This document shows, one piece after another, positions 9,629 to 17,232 of a stretch of DNA of 64,000 nucleotides (the first letter of the stretch is position 1; each line of letters opens with the position of its first letter). Location: assembly GCF_000330885.1 (NCBI RefSeq), contig NC_020059.1:981001-1045000 (forward strand), read 5' to 3'. The position numbers and the translations under genes were made by a program. Origin of the DNA: Rhizobium tropici CIAT 899. Lineage in GTDB: Bacteria; Pseudomonadota; Alphaproteobacteria; Rhizobiales; Rhizobiaceae. The notes under the pieces were generated by a model that searched no databases, was not told where the DNA came from, and worked only from the letters and a program-made list of their open reading frames with translations.

Positions 9629-10537
9629 TCAAGCCGGGCGATAGGCCCCGAAAAGCGCCGGCGGTCCATCGGTTTCCACCTGACCCTTCTCGACCAGGTC
9701 TTCCAGATGTGCCAGCACCGAAAGGGCGGCTGCGCCATGCAGGCGCGGGTCCGTATCGCGATAGATGGCTTTCACCATGTCCGGGATCAGCCGGTCGCCG
9801 GCCTTGATGCGCTCCAGCACGGCGCGCTCGCGCATGCGGCGGTGGGTTCTGAGGCCGCGTAGGAAGGAGGCTGGCTCCTTTACCGGACCGCCGTGACCGG
9901 GCAGAAACAACCGGTCGTCGCGGGCAAGAAGACGTTCCAGCGAGGTCATATAATCCGCCATGGAGCCATCCGGCGGCGCGACGATCGAGGTCGCCCAGGC
10001 CATGACATGATCGGCCGAGAAGACGATGCCTGTGCCGTCGAGCGCGAAGCAGGCGTGGTTGGCCGTATGGCCCGGCGTCAGCAGCGCCGTCAGCTGCCAG
10101 CCGTCTCCGGCGACGCTTTGGCCATCGGCAAGCACGATATCCGGCTGGAATTCCATGTCGGAGCTTTCGGCAAAAGGATTGACCTCGCCCTGATGGAGCG
10201 GACGCGCCGCGCGGTGCGGCCCTTCGCCGGCGGTCAGTGCCCCAGTTGCTTCTTTCAATCGCTTGGCCAGCGGCGAGTGATCGCGATGGGTGTGGCTGAC
10301 GAAGATATGCGTGACCTCACGTCCTTTCAGCGCCGCCATCAGGGCAGCGAAATGCTCATCATTCTCCGGACCGGGATCGATGACGGCGACGGAGGAGGTG
10401 CCGACGATGTAGCTGTTAGTGCCGTGGAACGTGAAGGCGCTGGGGTTGTTGACCGTCATCCGCTCGATGCCGGGCGCAATGGGAACGGCCCGGCCATAGG
10501 CGGGTTCGAAGGCGAGGTCGAAGTCCGGCGTGCTCAT
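9629..10537 (-). CDS. MBL-fold metallo-hydrolase, LACTB2-like
   Basis: A 302-residue metallo-beta-lactamase-fold enzyme. The metal motif HTHRDHSP (HxHxDH) is at about residue 81, a second ligand region is LLTPGHTANHACF, and FSADHVMAW carries the Asp ligand. A C-terminal winged-helix extension (about 225-295) is as in LACTB2-type hydrolases. No signal peptide is seen. The start codon overlaps the stop of the upstream cupin gene (ATGA), so the two are co-transcribed and translationally coupled. The natural substrate cannot be determined; candidates are thioesters, RNA or small esters. Confidence 0.88.
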   Translation of the reverse strand: MSTPDFDLAFEPAYGRAVPIAPGIERMTVNNPSAFTFHGTNSYIVGTSSVAVIDPGPENDEHFAALMAALKGREVTHIFVSHTHRDHSPLAKRLKEATGALTAGEGPHRAARPLHQGEVNPFAESSDMEFQPDIVLADGQSVAGDGWQLTALLTPGHTANHACFALDGTGIVFSADHVMAWATSIVAPPDGSMADYMTSLERLLARDDRLFLPGHGGPVKEPASFLRGLRTHRRMRERAVLERIKAGDRLIPDMVKAIYRDTDPRLHGAAALSVLAHLEDLVEKGQVETDGPPALFGAYRPA

Positions 10538-10836
10538 GATTGCTTGTATTCGATTTCGATGAATGACATCGGCTCGGTGCCGGCATTGACGACATTGTGC
10601 TCGGCGCCTGCCTCACGCCGATAGGCGGCGCCCTTGGCAATATCGACCCGCCTGTCGCCGCCCGGCTCCTCCAGCAGAAACTGGCAATCGGTCATCGGCA
10701 CCACGACATAGCCGAGGCCATGGACATGATGCCCGGTATCGGCGCCCGGCTCGAAATCCCAGCGCGTGATGCGGCAGACGGCATCGTCGAGAAGTACGGT
10801 GGGGACGGCCGGAGGGCGCGCGCGAAACTGGCTCAT
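10534..10836 (-). CDS. Small cupin-domain protein
   Basis: A 100-residue single-domain cupin. The metal-binding pattern is visible as GADTGHHVHGLGYVVVPMTDCQF (His pair at about 38-40) and a second motif region AGAEHNVVNAG. I use the ATG at 10836, which has GGAGG close upstream; TTG at 10839 is less likely. It overlaps the MBL hydrolase gene by four bases. Small cupins of this kind bind or modify small ligands; nothing further can be said. Confidence 0.8.
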   Translation of the reverse strand: MSQFRARPPAVPTVLLDDAVCRITRWDFEPGADTGHHVHGLGYVVVPMTDCQFLLEEPGGDRRVDIAKGAAYRREAGAEHNVVNAGTEPMSFIEIEYKQS

Positions 10837-10994
10837 CAAGCCTCCTCATTTCGAATGCAGTGCAACAAGACCTATCATAGCCGCCTGGAAAGCACACAGA
10901 AATATGCGTCCCTGCATCACTTAGTCATTGTAGCGCGATGCGACCTTTGCTAATCAGACGCCGGTTTGGCTGGCATGACAGCCATTTCCCATGT

Positions 10995-11069
10995 TGGGGC
11001 GTCGCCAAGCGGTAAGGCACCGGTTTTTGGTACCGGCATTCCCAGGTTCGAATCCTGGCGCCCCAGCCA
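10995..11069 (+). tRNA. tRNA-Gln (anticodon TTG)
   Basis: A 75-base cloverleaf including the encoded CCA end. The acceptor stem pairs TGGGGCG with CGCCCCA. The D-arm contains AAGCGGTAAGG, the anticodon stem is CCGGT/ACCGG with loop TTTTGGT (anticodon TTG), and the T-arm has GGTTCGAATCC. It closely matches bacterial tRNA-Gln. No integrase or att duplication is seen beside it. Confidence 0.97.
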
Positions 11070-11094
11070 CACTCCACTATCGACAAAGTAGTGA

Positions 11095-11475
11095 TCAGTT
11101 GACCTTCTTCGGCTTGACGACCGTGGGCGCAACAGGTGTTGATCCTACCCATGCGAGCTTGTTCATGAATGCGCTGCAAGTCTGCATGTCGCCAACCAAG
11201 ATCGACGCGCCTACGAAGTTTCCGTTCACCCGGTCGCGAGCCTTCTTAACGTCCGCGTCCGTCGCGCCGAGTGCTTTCGCCTGGGCAAGGTTCTTTTCCG
11301 CATCGGCGCGCATCTGTGCAACCGAACTGTATCCGCCATAAGCCGGACAGTTCGTAGCAATCGTTTCTGCGCCAGCATAGCGATTAAGATAAGTTTCCAT
11401 CGGCGATCCGGGGGTGGTTGCACAGCTTGCTAATGCAGATACCACAGCTAATGCCGCAAGAGCTTTCAACTTCAT
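11095..11475 (-). CDS. Putative lipoprotein, 126 aa
   Basis: No family recognised. The signal peptide has lipobox ALASC, so the predicted lipidated residue is Cys18. The mature domain contains Cys43 and Cys100, which could form a disulfide, and a helical stretch (MRADAEKNLAQAKALGATDADVKKARDRVN), and ends in a Lys-rich tail. Translation starts from the ATG at 11475. The gene converges on tRNA-Gln with 25 bp between. Probably a periplasm-facing envelope protein. Confidence 0.72.
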   Translation of the reverse strand: MKLKALAALAVVSALASCATTPGSPMETYLNRYAGAETIATNCPAYGGYSSVAQMRADAEKNLAQAKALGATDADVKKARDRVNGNFVGASILVGDMQTCSAFMNKLAWVGSTPVAPTVVKPKKVN

Positions 11476-11591
11476 ATTAGCACCAATAAAAGTAAATTAA
11501 CGCTGAAGTTGTAACCAACGATATAAATTTTGGGATGTCTATAGTGAAATAACGAAGAGTGAGAGGGAAATCTCTTAGGCGCGTGACTTGC

Positions 11592-11624
11592 AAACAAAAA
11601 CGGGCCGCCCTCGCAGGCCGCCCG
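11592..11624 (-). terminator. Intrinsic terminator of the 141-aa lipoprotein gene
   Basis: Read on the minus strand, arms 11615-11624 and 11600-11609 form a GC-rich 10-bp stem with one mismatch, followed by TTTTTGTTTG. It lies about 30 bp after the stop at 11656. Confidence 0.8.
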
Positions 11625-11655
11625 TTGATATTGTCTCGGGATGAAGCTTTTGGCC

Positions 11656-12081
11656 TCAGTCCGCTTGTTCAGCTTTTGCAGTCTTTTCCGGTGGAGCCAG
11701 AAGCTCGGCGCAATAGGACGAACCGCTGACGCCAGGCTGGTCGCCGAGGATTTTGACGGAGCGGATTTCGTAGCTCTGGTTGGTGACGATGTCGGCCTTG
11801 CAGCTGAGGGAGCGCTTGCCGGCTTTCTTGCCTTCCTTGTTGACGATGGTGACGTTCTTGTAGCCGCCGCGCCAGGTGTAGACGCGATTGCCGCCTTCGT
11901 CGCGGTCGGAGAGCGGCGGTCCGTAAGCCGCGAAGAAGCGGCCTGCAGACTGGCCCTGCCAGCGATCTTGAACGGGGTTCTTCGCAAGCAGCGGCAGGGC
12001 TGCTGTCGTTGTTGTCGTCGTGGTGCTGCAACCGGCCAGCGCCAGCAACAGTCCAGCCGCGGTGATCATGCGGATATTCAT
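11656..12081 (-). CDS. Putative lipoprotein with poly-Thr linker, 141 aa
   Basis: The signal peptide ends in lipobox LALAGC (Cys18), followed by a run of Thr residues. The mature domain contains GRFFAAYGPPLSDRDEGGNRVYTWRGGYKN, resembling the small SmpA/BamE-like or outer-membrane-assembly fold seen in many alphaproteobacterial lipoproteins, and two Cys that could pair (SLSCKAD and SSYCAEL). I am not sure of that family assignment. It has its own downstream intrinsic terminator. Confidence 0.75.
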   Translation of the reverse strand: MNIRMITAAGLLLALAGCSTTTTTTTAALPLLAKNPVQDRWQGQSAGRFFAAYGPPLSDRDEGGNRVYTWRGGYKNVTIVNKEGKKAGKRSLSCKADIVTNQSYEIRSVKILGDQPGVSGSSYCAELLAPPEKTAKAEQAD

Positions 12082-12341
12082 CGTGTCGTCCTTGAGCTTC
12101 TGTCACGCAAAGGTCGCGGAAAAGCCGCGCTGTCCCACGACATTTCCACCTGTCCCGCTTAGGGCTTTAGCGCCAAAGCCGGCAAAAGAAAATTCCTATC
12201 ATTGTGTACAAACGGGATTTTACTTGATCTGTTGCGTCTTTTGCACGCCGGCATTTTCGGCCGCTGTTTCCTGCCGATTTTCTAGGCAGATGCGGGTGTA
12301 ATTTTTTCGTCAAAAATCAAAAGGTTTTTTGAGATTGGTGC
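12082..12341. other. Intergenic region without a recognised gene
   Basis: The first 100 bases hold the upstream region of the minus-strand lipoprotein. The remainder is AT-rich, with poly-A and poly-T patches near 12300-12335, and leads into the tRNA-Pro promoter. I see no coding sequence. Confidence 0.6.
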
Positions 12342-12370
12342 TTGTGCATCAAAAATGGCTGGTCTATAGA
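12342..12370 (+). promoter_or_regulatory. Predicted promoter of tRNA-Pro
   Basis: TTGTGC at 12342-12347 and TATAGA at 12365-12370, separated by 17 bases, end 14 bases before the mature 5' end of tRNA-Pro. This is an inference from consensus match and position. Confidence 0.6.
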
Positions 12371-12384
12371 AGCGCCGCTGGTCA

Positions 12385-12461
12385 CGGAGTGTAGCGCAGT
12401 CTGGTAGCGCACCACGTTCGGGACGTGGGGGTCGAGTGTTCGAATCACTCCACTCCGACCA
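12385..12461 (+). tRNA. tRNA-Pro (anticodon CGG)
   Basis: A 77-base cloverleaf with encoded CCA. The acceptor CGGAGTG pairs with CACTCCG; the D-arm contains AGCGCAGTCTGGTAGCGC. The anticodon stem is CCACG/CGTGG with loop TTCGGGA (anticodon CGG), and the T-arm has GTTCGAATC. Confidence 0.97.
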
Positions 12462-12790
12462 GCTTAAATTACTGATCCTGTTCCCGAAAAATCTCCCGTT
12501 TAGGAATGCTGTCTGGCTGGCTTGCGCAAGGCCGGAGTGGTTCCGCCAATATCATCGCGGCATTTCTATCACGCTGTCCCGCTTCCGGCCGCGGGCCGTA
12601 TGGAGTTTTGCTACAATTCTGCTGGTGCCCTTCGGCCCTTTCCCCACTCCATGGGCTCACATCCAAGCTACGTCTTAGATATGCTTTTGCAAAACCGGCT
12701 CTTTTTGTCGCCCGAAGCACCATGTACAAGGAAGAGGGACGTGCATCCGACTCAAGGCGAGAGTTCGGCTGGCAGTAGCGGAGTAACGGA
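12462..12790. other. Intergenic region, no convincing gene
   Basis: About 330 bases between tRNA-Pro and the pentapeptide gene. Short open frames on both strands lack ribosome sites and ordinary composition. A TGCTACAAT element near 12610 resembles an extended -10 box pointing right but has no clear -35. Confidence 0.4.
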
Positions 12791-13600
12791 ATGGATCTTG
12801 TGGACGGGGTGGCCAGATTGGTTGGGGAGACGATCATGGGGTGGCGCCAGCATAACGATGCTTTGCGCGGTAATGCTGTCGGGAAGAGATTGAGAATCGC
12901 AACCTTCTTTGGGGTGCTGGCGTTGAGCGCCGCATTTCTTCTGGGTTCCGGCGGTACTGCCCTGCGCGCCGGCGATTGCGGCAATGTCGCCGGGCCGGGA
13001 CTGGATTGGAGTGGCTGCAGCAAGGCCAATATCATGCTGCAGAGCAGCGACCTGAAAGGCGCCAATCTGGCCGGCGCGCATTTCGACAGCACTGATCTCA
13101 GCGACACCAACCTGACCTCGGCCAATCTCGAAAAGGCTACACTCGTGCGTGCCTGGCTGAAGAATGCCAAGGCCGATGGCGCCAACTTCGCCAAGATCGA
13201 GGCATACCGCTCCGATTTCAGCAACGCTACTGCCAACGGCGCGTCCTTTGCCAATGCCGAATTGCAGCGGGCCGAATTTGCCGGCGCACAGCTGAAGAAC
13301 GCTGATTTTCAGAAAGCGGAGCTCGGCCGCGCCGATTTCGACAAGGCCGTACTGACGGGAGCGAATTTCTCCTTCGCCAATCTCTCGCGCGCGACCTTGA
13401 ACGGTGCGGTGATGGACGGATCGACTTCCTTCAGCGGCGCCTTCATGTATTTGACGCGCATCGAGGGTCTCGATCTGTCGAACGCAAGCGGTTTGCAGCA
13501 GGCCCAGGTCAATCTGGCTTGCGGGGACAATACGACCATATTGCCGTCTTGGCTGAAGGCGCCGTCCAGCTGGCCTTGCCCTCCCGACGATAAGGACTGA
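12791..13600 (+). CDS. Pentapeptide-repeat protein, probably exported or membrane-anchored
   Basis: A 269-residue protein. A basic N-terminus is followed by one hydrophobic segment (about 36-58), a likely uncleaved anchor or long signal. From about residue 68 to 200 it is built of A(D/N)LxX-type pentapeptides (LKGANLAGAHFDSTDLSDTN and onward), which fold as a right-handed quadrilateral beta-helix. The end is less regular and has Cys at about 245 and 264. GGAG seven bases before the ATG supports this start; an internal ATG at 12836 is an alternative. The target is unknown; it lacks obvious similarity to Qnr/MfpA gyrase protectors. Confidence 0.85.
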   Translation: MDLVDGVARLVGETIMGWRQHNDALRGNAVGKRLRIATFFGVLALSAAFLLGSGGTALRAGDCGNVAGPGLDWSGCSKANIMLQSSDLKGANLAGAHFDSTDLSDTNLTSANLEKATLVRAWLKNAKADGANFAKIEAYRSDFSNATANGASFANAELQRAEFAGAQLKNADFQKAELGRADFDKAVLTGANFSFANLSRATLNGAVMDGSTSFSGAFMYLTRIEGLDLSNASGLQQAQVNLACGDNTTILPSWLKAPSSWPCPPDDKD

Positions 13601-13637
13601 TAGTCTCTCCAGGACGGAACTTCGAAAGACCAAGTCA

Positions 13638-14135
13638 ATGTTTGCAGAAAAAGCGGTCCAGCACGACAGCAAGCCCGAATTCTATCGAGAACTTGCGGAT
13701 CAGCTGAAGGCCTTGCTTGATGGTGAGCACGATTGGATTGCCAACGCGGCCAACACCTCTGCATTGATCTACCAGATGCTGCCGGACCTCAATTGGGCGG
13801 GCTTCTATTTCCTTCAGCGGGAAGAGGGGCTTGTGCTGGGGCCGTTCCAGGGAAAGCCAGCCTGTGTCCGCATTGCCGTCGGTCGCGGCGTCTGCGGGAC
13901 GGCGGTCGAAAGGGCGCAGTCGATCCTCGTCGAGGACGTGCATGCCTTTCCCGGTCACATTGCCTGCGATGCGGCCTCGCGCTCGGAGCTGGTCGTGCCG
14001 CTCCTTCGCAATGGAAAGGTCTTCGGCGTCATCGATCTCGACAGCCCGCTTCTCGGCCGCTTCGATGGTGACGATCAGGCCGGCATCGAGGCGCTTGCCG
14101 CCATTTATGCCGCCTCAAGCGAAGCGAATAGGTAA
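13638..14135 (+). CDS. msrC: GAF-domain free methionine-(R)-sulfoxide reductase
   Basis: Reduces free L-methionine-(R)-sulfoxide to methionine in the cytoplasm. A single GAF domain fills the 165 residues. The family motifs are all visible: [20 protein letters not shown] and [23 protein letters not shown]. The three redox Cys fall at 76, 86 and 110, the same spacing as in characterised fRMsr enzymes. It is followed 180 bp later by msrB and msrA, which handle protein-bound and S-form methionine sulfoxide, so the locus covers all stereoforms. Confidence 0.93.
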   Translation: MFAEKAVQHDSKPEFYRELADQLKALLDGEHDWIANAANTSALIYQMLPDLNWAGFYFLQREEGLVLGPFQGKPACVRIAVGRGVCGTAVERAQSILVEDVHAFPGHIACDAASRSELVVPLLRNGKVFGVIDLDSPLLGRFDGDDQAGIEALAAIYAASSEANR

Positions 14136-14316
14136 GCGCGGGAAGGGCGAGGCGTCACGCCGTCGTGATCGATATGGCAAATCGTTCATGCGATGCCTAT
14201 ATTGGCTCTGCAACCACTCCCTTAGCGCTGATCGAGCTCATTCCGGCCTTCTCCAGTCCTCATTGAGGGCGTCAGGCCAAGCTCGGAAGACGTGCCAAGG
14301 GGCAAGGAGAACAACA

Positions 14317-14766
14317 ATGGGCAAATACAGCAAGACGGCAGAGGCAGTAGCCAAGCTTACCCCTGAGCAGTATCGCGTGACGCAGCAGAGCGGCACGGAA
14401 CGTCCCGGCTCCGGCGAATATCTCTACAACAAGCAGTCCGGCATCTATGTCGACATCGTCTCCGGCGAGCCGCTTTTTGCCTCGGCCGACAAGTTCGATT
14501 CCGGCTGCGGCTGGCCGAGTTTTACCAAACCGATTGAACCCGCCAACGTCAGCGAATTGACCGACAAGTCGCATGGCATGATCCGCGTCGAAGTACGCTC
14601 GGCCAATGGCGATAGCCATCTGGGCCATGTTTTCCCGGATGGGCCGATCGATCGCGGCGGCCTGCGCTATTGCATCAATTCCGCCTCGCTCCGCTTCGTG
14701 CCGCGTGACCGCATGGAAGCAGAGGGCTATGGTGCCTATATTGATCAAGTGGAGGATGTAAGATGA
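14317..14766 (+). CDS. msrB: Peptide-methionine (R)-S-oxide reductase MsrB
   Basis: Reduces the R form of methionine sulfoxide in proteins. It has 149 residues. The catalytic Cys is 119 in [12 protein letters not shown], and a possible resolving Cys64 lies in SGCGWPSF. The two CxxC zinc pairs of many MsrB proteins are absent, so this is a zinc-free type. I start at ATG 14317, following GGCAAGGAGAACAAC; the frame is open far upstream but that part is not MsrB-like. It overlaps msrA by four bases (ATGA). Confidence 0.95.
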   Translation: MGKYSKTAEAVAKLTPEQYRVTQQSGTERPGSGEYLYNKQSGIYVDIVSGEPLFASADKFDSGCGWPSFTKPIEPANVSELTDKSHGMIRVEVRSANGDSHLGHVFPDGPIDRGGLRYCINSASLRFVPRDRMEAEGYGAYIDQVEDVR

Positions 14767-15290
14767 CAACGGAACGTGCAGTTCTCGCCGGCGGTTGCTT
14801 CTGGGGTATGCAGGATCTCATCCGCCGTTACAACGGCGTCATCTCGACGCGCGTCGGCTACAGCGGCGGCGATGTCCGCAACGCCACTTATCGCAACCAT
14901 GGCACCCATGCCGAGGCGATCGAAATCATTTTCGATCCGCAGAAGATCAGCTATCGCGATCTATTGGAATTCTTCTTCCAGATCCATGATCCCTCCACTC
15001 GCAATCGTCAGGGCAACGATGTCGGCTTGAGCTACCGCTCGGCGATCTTCTACACCAGCGAAGAGCAGAAACAGGTCGCGCTTGATACGATCGCCGATGT
15101 CGACGCTTCCGGCCTATGGCCCGGCAAGGTCGTCACCGAGGTCGCGCCGGTCGGCGACTTCTGGCAGGCAGAACCGGAGCACCAGGATTATCTGGAGCGC
15201 TATCCGAACGGCTATACCTGCCATTTTGTCCGGCCCGGCTGGAAACTGCCCCGCCGGCAGGCTGACGCAACGCAGCGTGCGGCCTCATGA
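14763..15290 (+). CDS. msrA: Peptide-methionine (S)-S-oxide reductase MsrA
   Basis: Reduces the S form of methionine sulfoxide in proteins. It has 175 residues. The active-site motif AGGCFWG places the catalytic Cys at 12. GYSGG, HAEAIEI and the region [27 protein letters not shown] are typical of the family. It is coupled to msrB upstream and to the DUF6314 gene downstream by ATGA overlaps, so the three form one tight operon. Confidence 0.96.
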   Translation: MTTERAVLAGGCFWGMQDLIRRYNGVISTRVGYSGGDVRNATYRNHGTHAEAIEIIFDPQKISYRDLLEFFFQIHDPSTRNRQGNDVGLSYRSAIFYTSEEQKQVALDTIADVDASGLWPGKVVTEVAPVGDFWQAEPEHQDYLERYPNGYTCHFVRPGWKLPRRQADATQRAAS

Positions 15291-15703
15291 TGAAAGGATC
15301 GGCCGGTACTGACCGGCTGAACCTCTATCTCGGCACATGGGAGGTGAAGCGGCGAATCCTCGATCGCTTCAACCGCTCCCTGCTCACATTCGAAGGGCAG
15401 GCGTTTGTCACGCCTGTCCAGTTCGAAGAACACGGCGATACGCGAAGCGACCAGGCGACGCTGAGAAGCAGCCGCACCTATCGGCTTGATGAAGCGGTCG
15501 ATAATCTCGTCGTGCTCTTCCCCAATCTTTCCGAATTTATTCGCATCGGTGACGGCGCCGCGCAGCGTGTCGCACATCATTGCGGTGACGATCTTTACCG
15601 GGGTCGCCTGTTCTTTCGCTCGCCCGACTCCTGGGCGGAGATGTGGCAAGTGCGCGGACCCAGAAAGAACTATCTGAGCCTCGCGCACTACCGACGCATT
15701 TGA
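15287..15703 (+). CDS. DUF6314 family protein
   Basis: A 138-residue protein matching the DUF6314 layout from memory: an N-terminal [13 protein letters not shown] block, a central Tyr/Arg strand (RTYRLDE), [15 protein letters not shown] and the closing [16 protein letters not shown]. It probably folds as a small lipocalin-like barrel. It overlaps msrA by four bases, which suggests a link to methionine or redox repair, but that is inference. ATG at 15287 or 15290 could be used. Confidence 0.75.
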   Translation: MMKGSAGTDRLNLYLGTWEVKRRILDRFNRSLLTFEGQAFVTPVQFEEHGDTRSDQATLRSSRTYRLDEAVDNLVVLFPNLSEFIRIGDGAAQRVAHHCGDDLYRGRLFFRSPDSWAEMWQVRGPRKNYLSLAHYRRI

Positions 15704-15732
15704 CCCGAACCTCTCTCGAATGAGAGACGGTG

Positions 15733-16791
15733 TTAGCGCGTCTGGCGCCGTGCCCGGACGGCCTTTGCCAGGTCTTCCAGCGTACGCACGGAGGTCGGCC
15801 AGTCGATGCAGCCATCGGTGATGCTCTGGCCATAGACCAGCGGCTTGCCCGGCACGAGATCCTGGCGGCCTGCAACGAGATTGCTCTCCATCATCATGCC
15901 CTTGATCCGCCGGTTGCCGGCTGCAACCTGCTCGGCGACTGACGTGACGACGAGCGGCTGATTTTCCGGGTTCTTGCTGCTGTTGGCATGGCTGGCATCG
16001 ATGATGATGCGTGGCTCAAGACCCACCTTGAGAGACTGTTCTGCCGTCGACTGCACGCTGGCTGCATCATAGTTGGGCTCTTTGCCGCCGCGCAGGATGA
16101 TGTGACAGTCCTCATTGCCGCGGGTCGAGGCGATCGCAGCAAGACCTTCCTTGGTCACGGCGGGGAAGTGATGCGGCTGTGATGCCGCGACGATCGCGTC
16201 GAGCGCGATGCGCACATCGCCATTCGTGCCGTTCTTGAAACCGACAGGGCAGGAGAGGCCGGATGCCAGCTGCCGATGCACCTGGCTTTCGGTTGTCCTC
16301 GCGCCGATCGCGCCCCAGCTCACCAGATCGGAAATATATTGCGGCGTGATCGTATCGAGATATTCGCAGCCTGCCGGCAAGCCGATCTCGTTGACATCGA
16401 ACAGCAGCTTGCGGGCAATGCGCAGACCTTCTTCGATGCGGTAGCTGCCGTCGAGATGCGGGTCGTTGATCAGGCCCTTCCAGCCCACCGTCGTGCGCGG
16501 TTTCTCGAAATAGACGCGCATGATGATTTCGAGATCGTCGGCGAAGCGATCCCGCTGTTCTTTCAGTCGCGCCGCGTAATCGAGCGCTGCGGCTGGATCG
16601 TGGATGGAGCAGGGGCCGATGACGACGATCAGTCGGTCGTCTTCATCACGCAGAATGTTGTGAACGGCGTTGCGCGCGCCGGTAACGGTCGTCGTCACGG
16701 CTTCGTCGCGAGGGATTTCGTCAATGATCCGAGAGGGCGGCGTCAGCGCCGTGATCTCGACAATGCGCAAGTCGTCGGTGGAATTCAACAC
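15733..16791 (-). CDS. aroG: 3-Deoxy-7-phosphoheptulonate (DAHP) synthase, type I
   Basis: First enzyme of the shikimate pathway: PEP plus erythrose 4-phosphate gives DAHP. I start at the GTG at 16791 because AAAGGA lies nine bases upstream, giving 352 residues, close to E. coli AroG (350). The motif GPCSIHD places the metal-ligand Cys at 61, as in AroG; EKPRTTVGWKGL, LRGGKEPNYD and IIDASHANSSKNP are further active-site blocks. A longer TTG start at 16827 would run through the terminator T tract. An apparent attenuator with a Phe/Tyr-rich leader peptide lies directly upstream, which fits end-product control by aromatic amino acids. Confidence 0.96.
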   Translation of the reverse strand: MLNSTDDLRIVEITALTPPSRIIDEIPRDEAVTTTVTGARNAVHNILRDEDDRLIVVIGPCSIHDPAAALDYAARLKEQRDRFADDLEIIMRVYFEKPRTTVGWKGLINDPHLDGSYRIEEGLRIARKLLFDVNEIGLPAGCEYLDTITPQYISDLVSWGAIGARTTESQVHRQLASGLSCPVGFKNGTNGDVRIALDAIVAASQPHHFPAVTKEGLAAIASTRGNEDCHIILRGGKEPNYDAASVQSTAEQSLKVGLEPRIIIDASHANSSKNPENQPLVVTSVAEQVAAGNRRIKGMMMESNLVAGRQDLVPGKPLVYGQSITDGCIDWPTSVRTLEDLAKAVRARRQTR

Positions 16792-16825
16792 GGTATCGGT
16801 TCCTTTTGGGTCATACCGTGGCGAC

Positions 16826-16853
16826 AAAAAAGCCGCCAGGTAGACTAGCGGCT
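16826..16853 (-). terminator. Attenuator terminator in the aroG leader
   Basis: On the minus strand the arms 16853-16845 and 16839-16831 form a 9-bp stem with one G-U pair and a 5-base loop, followed by five T (16830-16826). It ends 35 bases before the aroG start. Its 5' arm can instead pair with the leader-peptide hairpin (agcgg at 16909-16905 with ccgct at 16851-16847; cggg at 16901-16898 with cccg at 16861-16858), giving an antiterminator. Confidence 0.8.
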
Positions 16854-16886
16854 GGTTCGGGTCTTTTGCTGTCGTGTCTCTTCTAA

Positions 16887-16961
16887 CTACGCACAGGCCC
16901 GCCTCCGCTGAGAGCAGCGGTACGAATAAAATCGCGAGGCATATGCGAAGGTCAAAGACAT
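16887..16961 (-). CDS. Putative aroG leader peptide, 24 aa, Phe/Tyr-rich
   Basis: Reading the minus strand from ATG 16961 gives MSLTFAYASRFYSYRCSQRR, then RACA and a stop at 16887. Phe5, Tyr7, Phe11, Tyr12 and Tyr14 cluster just before a perfect 6-bp hairpin (CCGCTG-CTCT-CAGCGG, 16920-16905) that overlaps codons 15-19. This is the layout of a transcription-attenuation leader: stalling at the aromatic codons would free the 3' half of that hairpin to block the terminator. There is no Shine-Dalgarno, and the predicted transcription start falls on the ATG, so it would be leaderless, as reported for rhizobial trpL. The peptide itself is inferred. Confidence 0.72.
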   Translation of the reverse strand: MSLTFAYASRFYSYRCSQRRRACA

Positions 16962-16967
16962 GGGTCG

Positions 16968-16996
16968 TCTCTACGATAAAAAATGCCTGATGTCGA
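16968..16996 (-). promoter_or_regulatory. Predicted promoter of the aroG leader
   Basis: On the minus strand, TCGACA (16996-16991) and TAGAGA (16973-16968) are spaced by 17 bases. The usual start point about seven bases after the -10 box coincides with the A of the leader ATG at 16961. Confidence 0.6.
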
Positions 16997-17150
16997 TGAG
17001 GGAGAATGAGAATTGAGAGGGTAGCGTCAAGAGGCCTTCATTTAGGGCCAAATGCCAGTGTACTCGGCTCACAGACCCATCTCGCCGGAGCTCCTCGGCA
17101 AGTTAATCCCTGGGCCTGCCTGAGAGAAATAACGAACCCCTGGCTCGGAA

Positions 17151-17186
17151 GGATCGGCCGGACTTCGCTGGAAGTCAGGCCGATCC
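17151..17186 (-). terminator. Stem-loop after the porin gene
   Basis: Arms 17151-17165 and 17172-17186 pair over 15 positions with a single G/A mismatch and a 6-base loop. It lies 47 bp beyond the porin stop. There is no T tract, so the terminator role is an inference. Confidence 0.55.
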
Positions 17187-17232
17187 CCATCCGATCAGGG
17201 GTCAAGTCAGATCAGATTTCGTAAACGAGCTA

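Noticed and set aside
10995..12461. Genomic island bounded by tRNA-Gln and tRNA-Pro
   Set aside because: No integrase, no direct repeat of a tRNA 3' end, and the genes between are ordinary small lipoproteins.
12752..13672. 306-residue minus-strand frame with repetitive sequence
   Set aside because: It is the complement of the pentapeptide repeats, so its regularity is inherited from the plus-strand gene.
16826..16853. Terminator assigned to the porin transcript
   Set aside because: It lies about 400 bp past the porin stop, after a separate stem-loop at 17151-17186, and its 5' arm pairs with the leader hairpin, so an aroG attenuator explains it better.
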